A DNA stretch of 64,000 bases. It comes from Thermospira aquatica. GTDB taxonomy: Bacteria > Spirochaetota > Brevinematia > Brevinematales > Thermospiraceae. The notes under the pieces are model-generated. The model did no database searches. It saw only the letters and a program-made list of their open reading frames with translations, and was not told where the DNA came from. Positions 45,538 through 55,384 of this stretch are shown here, one piece after another (the stretch's first letter is position 1; every line of letters starts with the position of its first letter). The DNA is taken from the NCBI RefSeq assembly GCF_023525255.1, contig NZ_CP073355.1:2294001-2358000 (forward strand), given 5' to 3'. A program made the position numbers and the translations under genes.

Positions 45538-47472
45538 ATGAAAAGAGCTATAATAGCGAGTTTCTTTCTGATTGGTCTTCTCTTTGGAAATACGGTGAAA
45601 GTAGGAAACTTTATTGGAAACTGCCAGTACAGTCTCGACGGACAAAACTGGCAAAATGTCGAATACGATATGGAGATACCTGTTTCGGCGTATGTGCGTG
45701 TTCCGGCAAATAATGACTCGCTCGAACTTATCTTAGGGGATGGGAGCTCGATCCAGCTGATTGGCAACACTGTTCTGCAGGTAGCAAGTATTCAAAAAGA
45801 TGCCTCCTCGAAAAGTATGCTAAAACTTGTGCTTGGGAAGCTCTTTGCAAAAATTCCAAAAAAGAAAGGAGTGGTGCTGGAAATAGAAACAGAAACAGCT
45901 GTAGCCGCAGTCCGAGGAACAAGGTTTGGGGTGAGTTTTTTCCCAAGCGAAGGGGGGCTTGTTGTCGTCTCTGAAGGAAGTGTTGAGGTTGTAGATCCTG
46001 CGCGTACGCAAACTCCAAAACTTTTGAAAGCAGGTGAAAAGCTTCTTCTTCCCGCTACGGTAGCTCCTCTTCCTAATCCTCAACCCGCTTCCCCAGAGGA
46101 AATCATAAGTTTCGACGAGGAATATAAACCCACAGAAACTCCTCAAAAAGAACCATCCCCACCCGTTCAACCCACCACGCCTCTTCCCTCTCCCGAACCT
46201 TCTCCAAAGAAAGAAACGCCTGCCCCTCAACCGAAGAAGGGAGGATTCTCTTTTGATTGGGCTCTGGGAGGAGAGAATATCGATGGTCAAATCTGGAACA
46301 AGATAGTGTTAAGCCCTGTTTTAAGGCTGGGAGGTTTTGGGGTTGGACTTTACATTCCCATATACTTTATCTCACTTGATGATTTCGGATATCCATCCCG
46401 ATGGTACAACTACAATGAATGGGATTTTGCCTCCCCTGTTGATAGTCTCCATGATCTCTTCCTGAAGATACGTTTCCTCGAGTATCAAAACAAGTGGTTA
46501 TTTTTCAGGATAGGATCACTACCCAACATGACACTCGGACATGGAATTCTCATCAACAACTACGCTAACGACCTCGAGTTTCCCGCCGTTCGCAAGATTG
46601 GAGGTCAACTCAATCTTGACTTCCAGAGAGCAGGATTCGAGATTCTCACCGGCAACGCCTTTTCCTGGGATATGGCAGGAGCAAGATTCTTTATTCGTCC
46701 CTTCTACGGAACAGCATTTATAGGAAGGCTTGGAATCGGGGTTTCTGGTTTTTACGATCGTATTCCTGTGGCTCTATACACCAATCAGCAAATCGTTTTT
46801 GGCTACGGAGCCGATATAGATCTGCCAGTATTTGAGATAAGCGAAGACCTTTACATGGTGCTCTATTCTGATATTGCGACTCTTGGTTACCAAGATAAGG
46901 AACTTGGGATGAGCACAAACATGAAGGGTTTTGGCTGGGCAAGTGGTCTCAAGGGAAGTCTTGTTGTGCTGGATTTCAGAGCAGAATACCGTTACCTCAA
47001 AGAGGGATTTCTCATGAGTTATGTGGATAGTTTCTATGATGCAAGCCGTAGTCAGAAATATGCCCGGCTTCTTTTTACGGAGAGTGAAGACTACTCTGGT
47101 TTTCTCCTCGAAGCAGGCAAAACCTTCAAAGGACTCGGCTGGGTAAGTATGCGCTATGAGCATCTTTTCCCTCTCTATGAAACCAACCTCACGGTCAACA
47201 TGAATACTCTCCACATGGAAGCAGGCCTTGAAAAGGGTGTGATCAAATGGGGATACGGGAGTATAGCTTACGACAGAGTCAACTTCAACCTGGGAGATCT
47301 CTTCACCTCCTTCCCGGGCGAGGGAAGTATCGTCAGTGCTCAGGTCTACTACGCTGTCTCTCCGGGAGCTTTTCTGGGAATTCAATTTAAACGATACTAC
47401 GAAATCGATCCACTCACCGGCGCACTCACAGCCAAAGATACCTTTGGTATCACCACACAAATGGGATTCTAA
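45538..47472 (+). CDS. FecR-domain / outer-membrane beta-barrel fusion protein
   Basis: 644 residues. After a signal peptide (MKRAIIASFFLIGLLFGN) comes a FecR-like domain (about 25-175) with the signature TAVAAVRGTRFGVSFFPSEGG and VSEGSVEVV. A Pro/Lys/Glu-rich linker (about 200-240, PSPPVQPTTPLPSPEPSPKK) leads into a beta-barrel (about 245-644) paralogous to the whole preceding protein: TLGHGILINNYANDLEFP, KIGGQLNLDFQRAGFE, WDMAGARFFIRP, ending GITTQMGF. FecR domains normally sit in the periplasm and relay signals from outer-membrane receptors, or bind peptidoglycan-like ligands; here sensor and barrel are one chain. No sigma factor is adjacent. AAGGAGG precedes the ATG. Confidence 0.85.
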   Translation: MKRAIIASFFLIGLLFGNTVKVGNFIGNCQYSLDGQNWQNVEYDMEIPVSAYVRVPANNDSLELILGDGSSIQLIGNTVLQVASIQKDASSKSMLKLVLGKLFAKIPKKKGVVLEIETETAVAAVRGTRFGVSFFPSEGGLVVVSEGSVEVVDPARTQTPKLLKAGEKLLLPATVAPLPNPQPASPEEIISFDEEYKPTETPQKEPSPPVQPTTPLPSPEPSPKKETPAPQPKKGGFSFDWALGGENIDGQIWNKIVLSPVLRLGGFGVGLYIPIYFISLDDFGYPSRWYNYNEWDFASPVDSLHDLFLKIRFLEYQNKWLFFRIGSLPNMTLGHGILINNYANDLEFPAVRKIGGQLNLDFQRAGFEILTGNAFSWDMAGARFFIRPFYGTAFIGRLGIGVSGFYDRIPVALYTNQQIVFGYGADIDLPVFEISEDLYMVLYSDIATLGYQDKELGMSTNMKGFGWASGLKGSLVVLDFRAEYRYLKEGFLMSYVDSFYDASRSQKYARLLFTESEDYSGFLLEAGKTFKGLGWVSMRYEHLFPLYETNLTVNMNTLHMEAGLEKGVIKWGYGSIAYDRVNFNLGDLFTSFPGEGSIVSAQVYYAVSPGAFLGIQFKRYYEIDPLTGALTAKDTFGITTQMGF

Positions 47473-47478
47473 AAACGA

Positions 47479-47508
47479 GGGGGCTGGTATATTACCAGTC
47501 CCCTTTTT
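47479..47508 (+). terminator. Rho-independent terminator of the barrel-protein operon
   Basis: Eleven-base stem GGGGGCTGGTA / TACCAGTCCCC with one G-U pair and a 3-nt loop, followed by five T. Read leftward it also ends in CG-TTTTT, so it may serve the convergent ogg gene. Confidence 0.9.
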
Positions 47509-48148
47509 ATTTAAAAATCAAACCTGTCTTGTCATAAAAGAGCACAAAATCCATCGCCGCAAAAGGCACCCCAATATCCTCTGTCCACTGATGCAAAAGC
47601 CTTTCATACTCAAGATACCGTCTCTCAGAGAGAGAAGAAGGAAGTGGCACCCCAAAACGTTCATTCAACGTTCGCAGGACATGCCTGTCAAGAATAGCAA
47701 GCCCAAGTCCAAAACCAATATTTCTGAGAAAATGGCTTGCTTCCTTCCATCCGATGCCCTTCATGGTTGTCACCACCCATTCTCGCTGGGAAAAAGCATC
47801 TCCAAGCTCTTTTAACTTTTTCCCAAGAGAAAAGCCGGCTTCCATACACACCTTTCGGTTATACACAAGAGAGGCTGCCTTCGTATAACGAAAACGCACC
47901 CTATGAAGATGGTGGGACAATTCTTCCTCCACGCCCTCCCACAAGAGTCCCAAATGTTTGAGATGGTCGAGGGTCTTTTGGGCTTCCAGCGGTCGTGCCT
48001 GGGGTGTAAGGGTACAAAACACAAGCTCCTCAAAAAAAAGCTTATCATCATCCTGCTCTTTTACCCACAGAAATCTCTCAAGTCTTTCTTCGATTTCAAA
48101 GCGCTTTTGTTGATACAAAGCGATATATTTCTCATCAAGAGGATGCAT
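47507..48148 (-). CDS. ogg: Ogg2-type 8-oxoguanine DNA glycosylase/AP lyase
   Basis: Removes 8-oxoguanine from DNA and nicks the abasic site. 213 residues of the HhH-GPD superfamily, closest in pattern to the archaeal/thermophile Ogg2 group: MKGIGWKEASHFLRNIGFGLGLAILDRHVLRTL contains the helix-hairpin-helix, the catalytic Lys (in W-K-E-A-S-H) and Asp (in I-L-D-R-H), and the chain ends KTGLIFK, matching the group's C-terminal G-x-I-F-K. It lies 2 nt after DUF554 and is last in the mnmG operon. Presence of this type hints at an oxygen-sensitive, perhaps thermophilic ancestor. Confidence 0.9.
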   Translation of the reverse strand: MHPLDEKYIALYQQKRFEIEERLERFLWVKEQDDDKLFFEELVFCTLTPQARPLEAQKTLDHLKHLGLLWEGVEEELSHHLHRVRFRYTKAASLVYNRKVCMEAGFSLGKKLKELGDAFSQREWVVTTMKGIGWKEASHFLRNIGFGLGLAILDRHVLRTLNERFGVPLPSSLSERRYLEYERLLHQWTEDIGVPFAAMDFVLFYDKTGLIFK

Positions 48149-48150
48149 GG

Positions 48151-48834
48151 CTAGTGAGGAAAAACAAGCGAAAAAATCACAATAAACAGTAGTGATGGCA
48201 AAAGGGAAAGCGTCCTCACAGGCTTAATACCCAAAAGCTTCATCCCAATCCCCAAAACCAGGATACCCCCCGTTCCCACAAGCTGAGCAATGAGAAAATC
48301 ACTCATCCATGGCCCAATCCAGCGAGCAAGGAGGGTAAGCCCACCCTGGAAAATGAGAACCACAAAACCAGCAGCAAAAACCCCCCATCCCCACGTCGTT
48401 GCCAGAACAATGGAAGCAAAACCATCCAAAAGTGCCTTGGTCAGCAAAATGGAAAAATCCCCCGTCACCCCCTCCTGAAGACATCCTGTAATCGTCATGG
48501 CGCCCACACAAAAAAGTACCGACGCAGAAACAACTCCCTCGGCAAAGTTTGACCTCATCCCGGGCAGTCTTTCCCGCAGTTTTTCTCCAAGGATAAGAAA
48601 CCGATTTTCAAGCTGGAGCCACTCTCCTACAAGCCCTCCCAAAACCACACTAAAAATCACAGGAAGCGGATTTTTGATAGACAACATCATGGAGAGACTC
48701 AGCATTATCGTCGAAAGTCCAAGCCCTTGAAACGCTATTTCTTCATATTTATCAGAAACAAAACGCTTCAAAAAAATCCCCACAAGACTTCCTGCAAAAA
48801 CTGTAGCAGCATTGACCATACTTCCGATAATCAT
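48151..48834 (-). CDS. DUF554 family membrane protein
   Basis: 227 residues with about six or seven hydrophobic helices. The opening [23 protein letters not shown], the [15 protein letters not shown] motif, [23 protein letters not shown] and [23 protein letters not shown] are characteristic of DUF554 (YdfK-like) proteins, probably transporters of unknown substrate. ATG overlaps the mnmG stop (ATGA). Confidence 0.92.
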   Translation of the reverse strand: MIIGSMVNAATVFAGSLVGIFLKRFVSDKYEEIAFQGLGLSTIMLSLSMMLSIKNPLPVIFSVVLGGLVGEWLQLENRFLILGEKLRERLPGMRSNFAEGVVSASVLFCVGAMTITGCLQEGVTGDFSILLTKALLDGFASIVLATTWGWGVFAAGFVVLIFQGGLTLLARWIGPWMSDFLIAQLVGTGGILVLGIGMKLLGIKPVRTLSLLPSLLFIVIFSLVFPH

Positions 48835-50720
48835 TTTTCCTCCCGCTTCTGCTTCAGATAAAGTAAAAGCACCTGAATGGCTGCCGGTCTCACCCCTGGA
48901 ATACGAGATGCCTGTCCCAGGGTAAGAGGACGAATGGCAGAAAGCTTTTCCACCTCTTCCAGACGAAGGCTCGGTATGCCCTTGTAATCAAAATCCTCAG
49001 GAATAGTCACTGACTCAAGCTCAGAAAACTGCGCCACAAGCCGTTTTTCCTCTTCGATGTATCCCTCATATTTCACCTCAATCTCCACGGCCTCTCTCTC
49101 TTCCGGATCAGTAAGTGCCTCATGGAAAAAGTGTTCTGCCAAAAGATCATACGATACCCCAGGCCTTCGCAAAAGCTCAGCAAGGGATAGTGGCTTATGG
49201 ATCTCCCCTGCGCCAAGTTTTTTGAGATACTCATTGGTCTCTTTTGTGGGATAGAGACGCTCGTGTTTCAGTCTTTCAATCTCTTGGTCTACTCTCTCAT
49301 ATTTTGCTCGCGTCTTCTCATACCTGTCGGAGGGTAAAAGTCCAAGTTTATATCCCACCGGTGCAAGTCTTCTATCCGCGTTGTCCTCACGAAGGACAAG
49401 ACGATACTCCACCCGAGAAGTAAACATCCGGTACGGTTCATTCGTCCCTTTCGTGGTCAGATCGTCAATCAACACACCAATGTATCCCATGGATCGGTCC
49501 ATGATAAAAGGAGGTTTTCCCTGCACAAAAAGAGCCGCATTGATCCCGGCTATAATGCCCTGAGCTGCCGCCTCTTCATATCCGGTTGTCCCATTAATCT
49601 GCCCTGCAAGAAAAAGTCCCTTCACCCGTTTGGTTTCCAGGGTAGGAAAAAGCTCGGTAGGATCCACGTAATCATGCTCAATCGCATAGGCAGGGCGAAG
49701 CATGACCGCCCTCTCAAGTCCAGGGATAGAGGCGAGAATCTGCATCTGAATCTCAACAGGAAAACCATTGGAGATCCCGTTGGGATAATACTCAATAGTA
49801 TTTCTCCCCTCAGGTTCAAGAAACACATGATGCCCTTCTTTCTCAGGGAATTTCATCACTTTATCTTCAATCGAAGGACAGTATCTCACCCCTGTAGCCT
49901 GAATCTGACCAGAATACATAGGAGCAAAGTGAATATTTTTCCGGATAATCTCATGGGTCTTTTCAGTAGTATGGGTAAGGTAACAGGGCATCTGCTGTTG
50001 AAAAAGAAACTCCTTCGATCGGGGAGACCAAAAAGAAAAAGGGCGAATAGGAGTATCCCCTGGCTGAGGAACCATCACTGAAAAATCAATGGTACGACCA
50101 TCCAAACGAGCCGGTGTCCCTGTTTTGAAACGTCCCATTTTAAATCCAAGACTTCGAAGGGTTTTTGACAAACCAATAGCTGGACCTTCTCCCAGCCTCC
50201 CTGCTCCATAAATGGTGGTCCCAATATGAATTCTGCCGTTGAGAAAAGTCCCGGGGGTAATAACAACAGATCCTGCTTCATAAAGAAGCTGGGTTACCGT
50301 AGTAACTCCACGAACCTGATTATCTTCCACCCATATATCCTCGACAAGATCCTGTTTTACATCAAGATTCTCTTGATGCAAAACAACATGCTGCATGTAT
50401 TCTCTATACCGAGCTTTATCCGACTGAACCCTTGTAGAACGCACAGCAGGACCTTTACGCATATTAAGCGTTCGAAATTGCATACCTGTCGCATCAGCAG
50501 CAAGTCCCATCTCCCCGCCAAGGGCGTCCACTTCCTTGACAAGCTGTCCCTTTCCAATACCACCAATCGACGGATTACAGGGCATCTGTCCAATGAGATC
50601 AATATTTGAGGAGAGCAGAAGCGTATGGCATCCCATCCGGCTTGAAGCCAACGCCGCTTCAATCCCTGCATGTCCCCCACCAATCACGATCACATCATAC
50701 TTCACAGGAAACAAAAACAC
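48831..50720 (-). CDS. mnmG: tRNA uridine-34 5-carboxymethylaminomethyl modification enzyme
   Basis: FAD-binding half of the MnmEG complex that modifies wobble uridine 34 of several tRNAs. 629 residues. The dinucleotide motif [19 protein letters not shown] opens the protein; [66 protein letters not shown] and the C-terminal [18 protein letters not shown] helices are typical. The start is GTG at 50720 with AGAGGAG upstream. It follows the second giant GGDEF gene by 12 nt. Confidence 0.96.
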   Translation of the reverse strand: MFLFPVKYDVIVIGGGHAGIEAALASSRMGCHTLLLSSNIDLIGQMPCNPSIGGIGKGQLVKEVDALGGEMGLAADATGMQFRTLNMRKGPAVRSTRVQSDKARYREYMQHVVLHQENLDVKQDLVEDIWVEDNQVRGVTTVTQLLYEAGSVVITPGTFLNGRIHIGTTIYGAGRLGEGPAIGLSKTLRSLGFKMGRFKTGTPARLDGRTIDFSVMVPQPGDTPIRPFSFWSPRSKEFLFQQQMPCYLTHTTEKTHEIIRKNIHFAPMYSGQIQATGVRYCPSIEDKVMKFPEKEGHHVFLEPEGRNTIEYYPNGISNGFPVEIQMQILASIPGLERAVMLRPAYAIEHDYVDPTELFPTLETKRVKGLFLAGQINGTTGYEEAAAQGIIAGINAALFVQGKPPFIMDRSMGYIGVLIDDLTTKGTNEPYRMFTSRVEYRLVLREDNADRRLAPVGYKLGLLPSDRYEKTRAKYERVDQEIERLKHERLYPTKETNEYLKKLGAGEIHKPLSLAELLRRPGVSYDLLAEHFFHEALTDPEEREAVEIEVKYEGYIEEEKRLVAQFSELESVTIPEDFDYKGIPSLRLEEVEKLSAIRPLTLGQASRIPGVRPAAIQVLLLYLKQKREEK

Positions 50721-50732
50721 AACAATCTCCTC

Positions 50733-53700
50733 TTACTTCAGAACAAAACAATTTTTTCCCCGACTTTTCGCCTCATAAAGCGCCCGATCAACCCTTTGCA
50801 ACAGATCTTCCAGTTGAAAATCTTCTTCACCTGTGTAAACAACCATCCCCAAAGAGAACGTGGGTAAAAGATCCTTGTTGAGAGCGTTTTTAACCCTTTG
50901 AGGCAATTCTTTAAGAATTCTTTCTGCAACTATTTGTGCTGCCTCCCCTGTCGTCTCAGGGAAAAGAAGCACAAACTCATCCCCTCCGTACCTGAATACC
51001 AGATCCACCTTGCGCAAAAATCTCACAAGCTCCTGAGCCGTAAGAGCAAGCACCTTATCTCCTATCGTGTGTCCATAGGTATCGTTAATTCCTTTAAAAT
51101 TGTCCATGTCCAAAAAACCCAGAACAAAGCCCCTCTCCACACGATTTTTATAACGTTTTACACGAGCTATTTCCTCACCCAGACGCTGAGACAAAGCCAA
51201 ACGGTTCATCACCCCTGTGAGAACATCATGTACTACCATTTCCTGAAGTTTCTTATACGCTTCCGCTAACTCTTGCTTCTGTTTTTCAATCTGCTCAAGA
51301 TACACCAAACGCTGAAGACTTGATCTCATCTGTTGTACAATGAGACGAAGCACTCGCATATCATCTCGAGTGAGAAGCGTCTGTCCTTGCATTGTGCCGC
51401 ATAAAAGACATACCTTATGCTCGTCCCATACCAGAGGTAGATAAGCTAAAGAAGAGATCCCTGTAGCAAATATCCATTCTCTATCTGTCTTCTCATCACT
51501 TCGAAACAAAACCTCAGAAAAAGAAGCCGACAATTTCACCACAAGGGATTCTGCATCCTCACAGGACAAGTCCTTACCCTGATGAGCTACCATTTTCCAT
51601 TTTCCTGATTCATAGCTAAAAAAACACGCAAAATCTATTAAAAAATTACTTACAAGCTTTTCCAGAGTAGCATTTATCAAGCCGTACCAATCAGTGATAC
51701 AGATAAAATCTTGCTGCAAAATATTTAAGACATGAATATCCTGCATCTGACGATAAATAGAGGCAATCTTATACTCCGTACGAGCAAGCTCTCGAATATG
51801 ATCAAAGGCTGGCATCTCTTCAATTGTAAAAGCAGGTTCATACGTTTTCTGTCTTCGGTTTAAAAAAATCATCCTGTAAAAAGGAGACTCCTGGATTTCA
51901 CTTTGCCTCATTCCCTCGTGCCACATCTTTGTCCCAAGATTTTCATCCCCCATTTCATGGTAAAATTTTGCCGTCACAAAACAATACCACGGAATCATAT
52001 AACCAATATTATCATTGGTTCGATGAAGATAGTAATTTGCCTCACGAAAACGCTGGAAAGTATCCTCGTACCTTCCCTCATGAAACGCTAAAAGTCCCAA
52101 AAGCATAGCAATGAAAAAATACTCTTCATTTTTTTCAAGATAAGGAAGAAGTTTTTTGGCCCGTATGCGATTGATGCAGTCATACGCTTTTAGCCAATCA
52201 CCATGAAGCGCATACGCCGTTCCCAATATAGCATAAATACCAAACAGTGAATGATAGGCAAGTCCATTCATCCCTAAGATTTCTACAAGTGCTAACACCT
52301 CTTCAAAAAAGACAATAGCACATTTCTCATCAAGAGCTAGTAGACAATTTGCGCCAAGATTAAAATACGTCATGGCTATCTCATGAAAATCTTTAAGAGA
52401 AAAGAGATACTTTAAAGCCTCCCTGTAATATTCATAGGCTTGAACGTATCTCCCTGTCATGTAGTAGTAAAATCCTACCCCGTTATACCCATAAGCAATC
52501 TCTCGAGGAAAACCCATCCGTTTTTTAAGCACGAGACTTTTTCTGTACCACTGAATCACCTCATCATAGTTTCCCATGACTGCATAAATAAGACCACGAA
52601 GTTGATAACCATGACTAAGACGATACGTATTTCGAAGCCTTTTGGCTATGGCTATTCCCTTTTCATTCAGAGCAAGGGTATTATATTTATCCACATCTGA
52701 GGCATATTCAGAATAAATTCCATAAGGATTGATATAGATCAAAGCAAGGTGATTCTCATACCCAAGCTTACTCGTAATTTCTATAATCTTATCATAAATC
52801 TCTTTCCATGGTCGGGGTTGTTGTTTACGGTTCTTGTCTTCTATCTGAAAGTAGAGGAAAAAGAGCTCAAAATATGCTTTTGTATTTTCTTCAACATCAG
52901 GAAGATGGAATCCCTTCTCCACCATCTCGAGAGCTTCGGGTATGGCGTCTTTCATAAAGAAAAGATACGCCATGTCCCGGTAGAAAAGAGCCCAGTTTTC
53001 AAGAGAAAAAGATAGTCCATTCATCAAAATAAAGGCTCTATTCAAATACACGGCGGCTTCGTTGTAATCCCCCAAAATAGCAAGCGCCTTTCCTACCTGC
53101 CAGTTGATCTGAACATAGGCTTCATCATTCTGTTCCAGAATCTCGTTCTGATCAAGAAACAACTGCCCGAGTCGCACCACATCCCTTAAAGCATGATACT
53201 GAAAAAACATCCTCTGAAGCCGTGTTACCTTTTCCTTATCCTGAGATACCTTTTTCCATGGAGAGATCCCCAAATCTTGATTTTCCGATAGAGAAAGTTC
53301 AAAGAATCGATGCTTCTCGCGATAAACTGAGACAATTTCTTCTAGAGCTTCTCCCCCATTCTCTCTCTTGTAGAGAGCATAAATAGGCAAAGAGATATCA
53401 TTCTCGCCAAGAAATCTTAAAAAATCAATTGTAGAATAAGAGGCAAAATGAAGGTTGGTGAGAATTATGATCTGCTTTGAATCCTGAGGAAAAAAACGAA
53501 CAAAAAGCCGTTTCATACCTTGAAACAGCTCTGTCCTCTCATACTGAACTTCCTCCTCAATCAGAGGTTCTCTTCGAGATGGCATACCATCTCGAAGATG
53601 AGACTCAAGAAGCTGCTCTAAGAAAAAGTAGATTTTTTCTTCTTTATAGATTTTTTGTCTTTGAGGTTCCGAAAGCTTTTCTAACTCCACAAGAATCAGA

Positions 53701-53900
53701 GATAACCACGGAGCATAGGGATAGAGAAGATCCTCTTTTTCAAAATCATAAACAAGACAAACTTTACCTTGTGTAGAAGCTCTTTCCACAAGAGTTTTTT
53801 CTATTTCTTTCCCTGCACCCTCCAAAAGAACTCCAGACCACTCTTCAGCGAGAAGACTTTTCACAAACTCTTGATGGTTATTAACTCCCAACAAAGACAT
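50733..53900 (-). CDS. Second giant TPR-GAF-GGDEF diguanylate cyclase with decayed ATPase head
   Basis: 1055 residues, same architecture as the protein at 41000-44155 though diverged. The N-terminal ATPase-like part retains a half-broken P-loop (VLLEGAGKEIEKTL instead of G-x4-GKT) and a Walker B-like QIIILTNLHFASYSTIDFLRFLGEN without the acidic pair. TPR-like repeats span about 230-660 (for example YNGVGFYYYMTGRYVQAYEYYREALKY). A GAF-like domain (about 730-880) and a coiled segment LEQIEKQKQELAEAYKKLQE precede GGDEF: DVLTGVMNRLAL, LDMDNFKGINDTYGHTIGD, YGGDEF (about 972) and inhibitory RKVD. Predicted active cyclase. 12 nt before mnmG. Confidence 0.9.
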   Translation of the reverse strand: MSLLGVNNHQEFVKSLLAEEWSGVLLEGAGKEIEKTLVERASTQGKVCLVYDFEKEDLLYPYAPWLSLILVELEKLSEPQRQKIYKEEKIYFFLEQLLESHLRDGMPSRREPLIEEEVQYERTELFQGMKRLFVRFFPQDSKQIIILTNLHFASYSTIDFLRFLGENDISLPIYALYKRENGGEALEEIVSVYREKHRFFELSLSENQDLGISPWKKVSQDKEKVTRLQRMFFQYHALRDVVRLGQLFLDQNEILEQNDEAYVQINWQVGKALAILGDYNEAAVYLNRAFILMNGLSFSLENWALFYRDMAYLFFMKDAIPEALEMVEKGFHLPDVEENTKAYFELFFLYFQIEDKNRKQQPRPWKEIYDKIIEITSKLGYENHLALIYINPYGIYSEYASDVDKYNTLALNEKGIAIAKRLRNTYRLSHGYQLRGLIYAVMGNYDEVIQWYRKSLVLKKRMGFPREIAYGYNGVGFYYYMTGRYVQAYEYYREALKYLFSLKDFHEIAMTYFNLGANCLLALDEKCAIVFFEEVLALVEILGMNGLAYHSLFGIYAILGTAYALHGDWLKAYDCINRIRAKKLLPYLEKNEEYFFIAMLLGLLAFHEGRYEDTFQRFREANYYLHRTNDNIGYMIPWYCFVTAKFYHEMGDENLGTKMWHEGMRQSEIQESPFYRMIFLNRRQKTYEPAFTIEEMPAFDHIRELARTEYKIASIYRQMQDIHVLNILQQDFICITDWYGLINATLEKLVSNFLIDFACFFSYESGKWKMVAHQGKDLSCEDAESLVVKLSASFSEVLFRSDEKTDREWIFATGISSLAYLPLVWDEHKVCLLCGTMQGQTLLTRDDMRVLRLIVQQMRSSLQRLVYLEQIEKQKQELAEAYKKLQEMVVHDVLTGVMNRLALSQRLGEEIARVKRYKNRVERGFVLGFLDMDNFKGINDTYGHTIGDKVLALTAQELVRFLRKVDLVFRYGGDEFVLLFPETTGEAAQIVAERILKELPQRVKNALNKDLLPTFSLGMVVYTGEEDFQLEDLLQRVDRALYEAKSRGKNCFVLK

Positions 53901-53913
53901 CGATACTCCTCTC

Positions 53914-55215
53914 TTAAGCCCTCCAGTGGATAATCCTTACCTCTCCGGGATTAAGTAAATACTCATAGTTCTCTCCAGGAACATACGACTGGGGATTCTC
54001 AGGAGAAAGATCCTCAAGGCTCACAAGCGAAGGACCAAAATACTGACCAAGATGTCCTAGATTTACCTTTTGCATATTAAAAGTATCCTGATTAAGAATC
54101 ACGAGAGCTTTCGTCTTTTTATCACTACTCACCTTGAGCATAACCAACACATTATGCATGTTATCATGGGAAATAATAATATTTTCAGTTTCCTCACCAA
54201 ACAAGGAATACTTTTGCCGTATACGATTTATCTGAGTAATAAATGAAGTAAGATCATAATTTACCGGTTCCCAATCATGAGGGGTTGTAAACACCACATC
54301 TGTTTTCTTACGAAAACCATATTCCATACCTACTGGTATCATCCATCCTGATGAGAAAAACGCAGTAAACTGAATACGTTGTTTAATCGCAGGGAGGTGA
54401 TTCTTCATCTCCATCGCAAGCCTCATGGTATCATGTGACTCAGGGAAGGATATGGAGGGACAGATGACCCTCGTTTGATTATACTGCTCAAACAGCCAGG
54501 GATCTCTATAATTCCACCACTTAGACGAATTGAAAATATAATCAAATCCAGATTCTGCCAGGGTCAGGGTTTGCTGAGGAGTACACCCCAAACTCTCGGC
54601 AAAAAACACCACATCTTCCCGTTTGGTATGAGCAACCTCTATCAGGCGCTTCCAGAGTTCTGACGGCACCTGATACGCTGCATCCGCACGAAAACCATCA
54701 AATCCCTTGTCAGTGTAGTAAAGGACAAGATCTTCCCAATATTTCCATAGGTTTTCTCGATCAGGTGAATTTTCGTTATCTATCTCTGCGAGATCTCCCC
54801 ATTCTACCCAGTGCCCATTATCCCATGCGCCAGGGCTTTTTACCTCTCCTTTTTCATCTCTCTTATACCACTCTGGATGAATCCTAACAAAGGGATGATC
54901 CTTTGCTGTATGATTAATCACAAGGTCCATCACCACCTTGAGACCGCGCTTATGCGCCTCTTCTATCATGTTTTCCATCTGACGCACCGGTGGAACTAAA
55001 CTATTTGGATTTATAAACATCGGATTAAAATCATAGTAATCCTTTGGCGCATACAAACTGCCAGAAAATCCTGGATAATGAAAAGGATTGATGTATATCC
55101 ACTCAAAACCCATTTCTTTGATACGATCAAAATGAATGCTCCAATTTTCCATCCGTCCGACAAGACGAGGAAAAAGATTATACATCCTGACGTTCTGTGG
55201 TATCTGACGAGCCAT
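53914..55215 (-). CDS. GH13 alpha-amylase family enzyme
   Basis: Alpha-glucan hydrolase or transglycosylase of 433 residues, no signal peptide, so intracellular glucan metabolism is likely. The four GH13 regions are visible: DLVINHTAKDH, GFDGFRADAAYQ (nucleophile Asp), VFFAESLG (acid/base Glu) and SFPESHDTMR (transition-state Asp). The opening NPFHYPGFSGSLYAPKDYYDFNPMF resembles the catalytic part of maltosyltransferase-like (GlgE-type) members, but other GlgE domains are absent. The ATG at 55215 has GGGAGG upstream; the frame runs on into IS copy C, but that part precedes the promoter. Confidence 0.88.
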   Translation of the reverse strand: MARQIPQNVRMYNLFPRLVGRMENWSIHFDRIKEMGFEWIYINPFHYPGFSGSLYAPKDYYDFNPMFINPNSLVPPVRQMENMIEEAHKRGLKVVMDLVINHTAKDHPFVRIHPEWYKRDEKGEVKSPGAWDNGHWVEWGDLAEIDNENSPDRENLWKYWEDLVLYYTDKGFDGFRADAAYQVPSELWKRLIEVAHTKREDVVFFAESLGCTPQQTLTLAESGFDYIFNSSKWWNYRDPWLFEQYNQTRVICPSISFPESHDTMRLAMEMKNHLPAIKQRIQFTAFFSSGWMIPVGMEYGFRKKTDVVFTTPHDWEPVNYDLTSFITQINRIRQKYSLFGEETENIIISHDNMHNVLVMLKVSSDKKTKALVILNQDTFNMQKVNLGHLGQYFGPSLVSLEDLSPENPQSYVPGENYEYLLNPGEVRIIHWRA

Positions 55216-55243
55216 GTTTTCCTCCCTTTGCCTCTTTCCGTTT

Positions 55244-55272
55244 ATTATAACACAAAAAAAGAAAAATAGCAA
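55244..55272 (-). promoter_or_regulatory. Promoter of the GH13 gene next to IS copy C
   Basis: Leftward TTGCTA (55267-55272), 17-nt spacer, perfect TATAAT (55244-55249), about 30 nt before the ATG. IS copy C begins at 55278, 5 bp from the -35. Confidence 0.65.
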
Positions 55273-55357
55273 AGAAACGAATTGCTTCATAATAAAAGTA
55301 CTCGAAAAGGGAACGTTGCTTCAAAATAAAAAAGTACTTTAAATTTGTGTAAAATAA

Positions 55358-55376
55358 TCCAGTTCAAAGAACTGGA
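55358..55376 (+). promoter_or_regulatory. Hairpin over the transposase ribosome site
   Basis: TCCAGTTC / GAACTGGA with an AAA loop; the 3' arm ends within the GGAGG ribosome site at 55374-55378. It is conserved in all three IS copies. Such hairpins in other IS elements block translation of transcripts that enter from outside. Confidence 0.65.
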
Positions 55377-55384
55377 GGTAAAAG

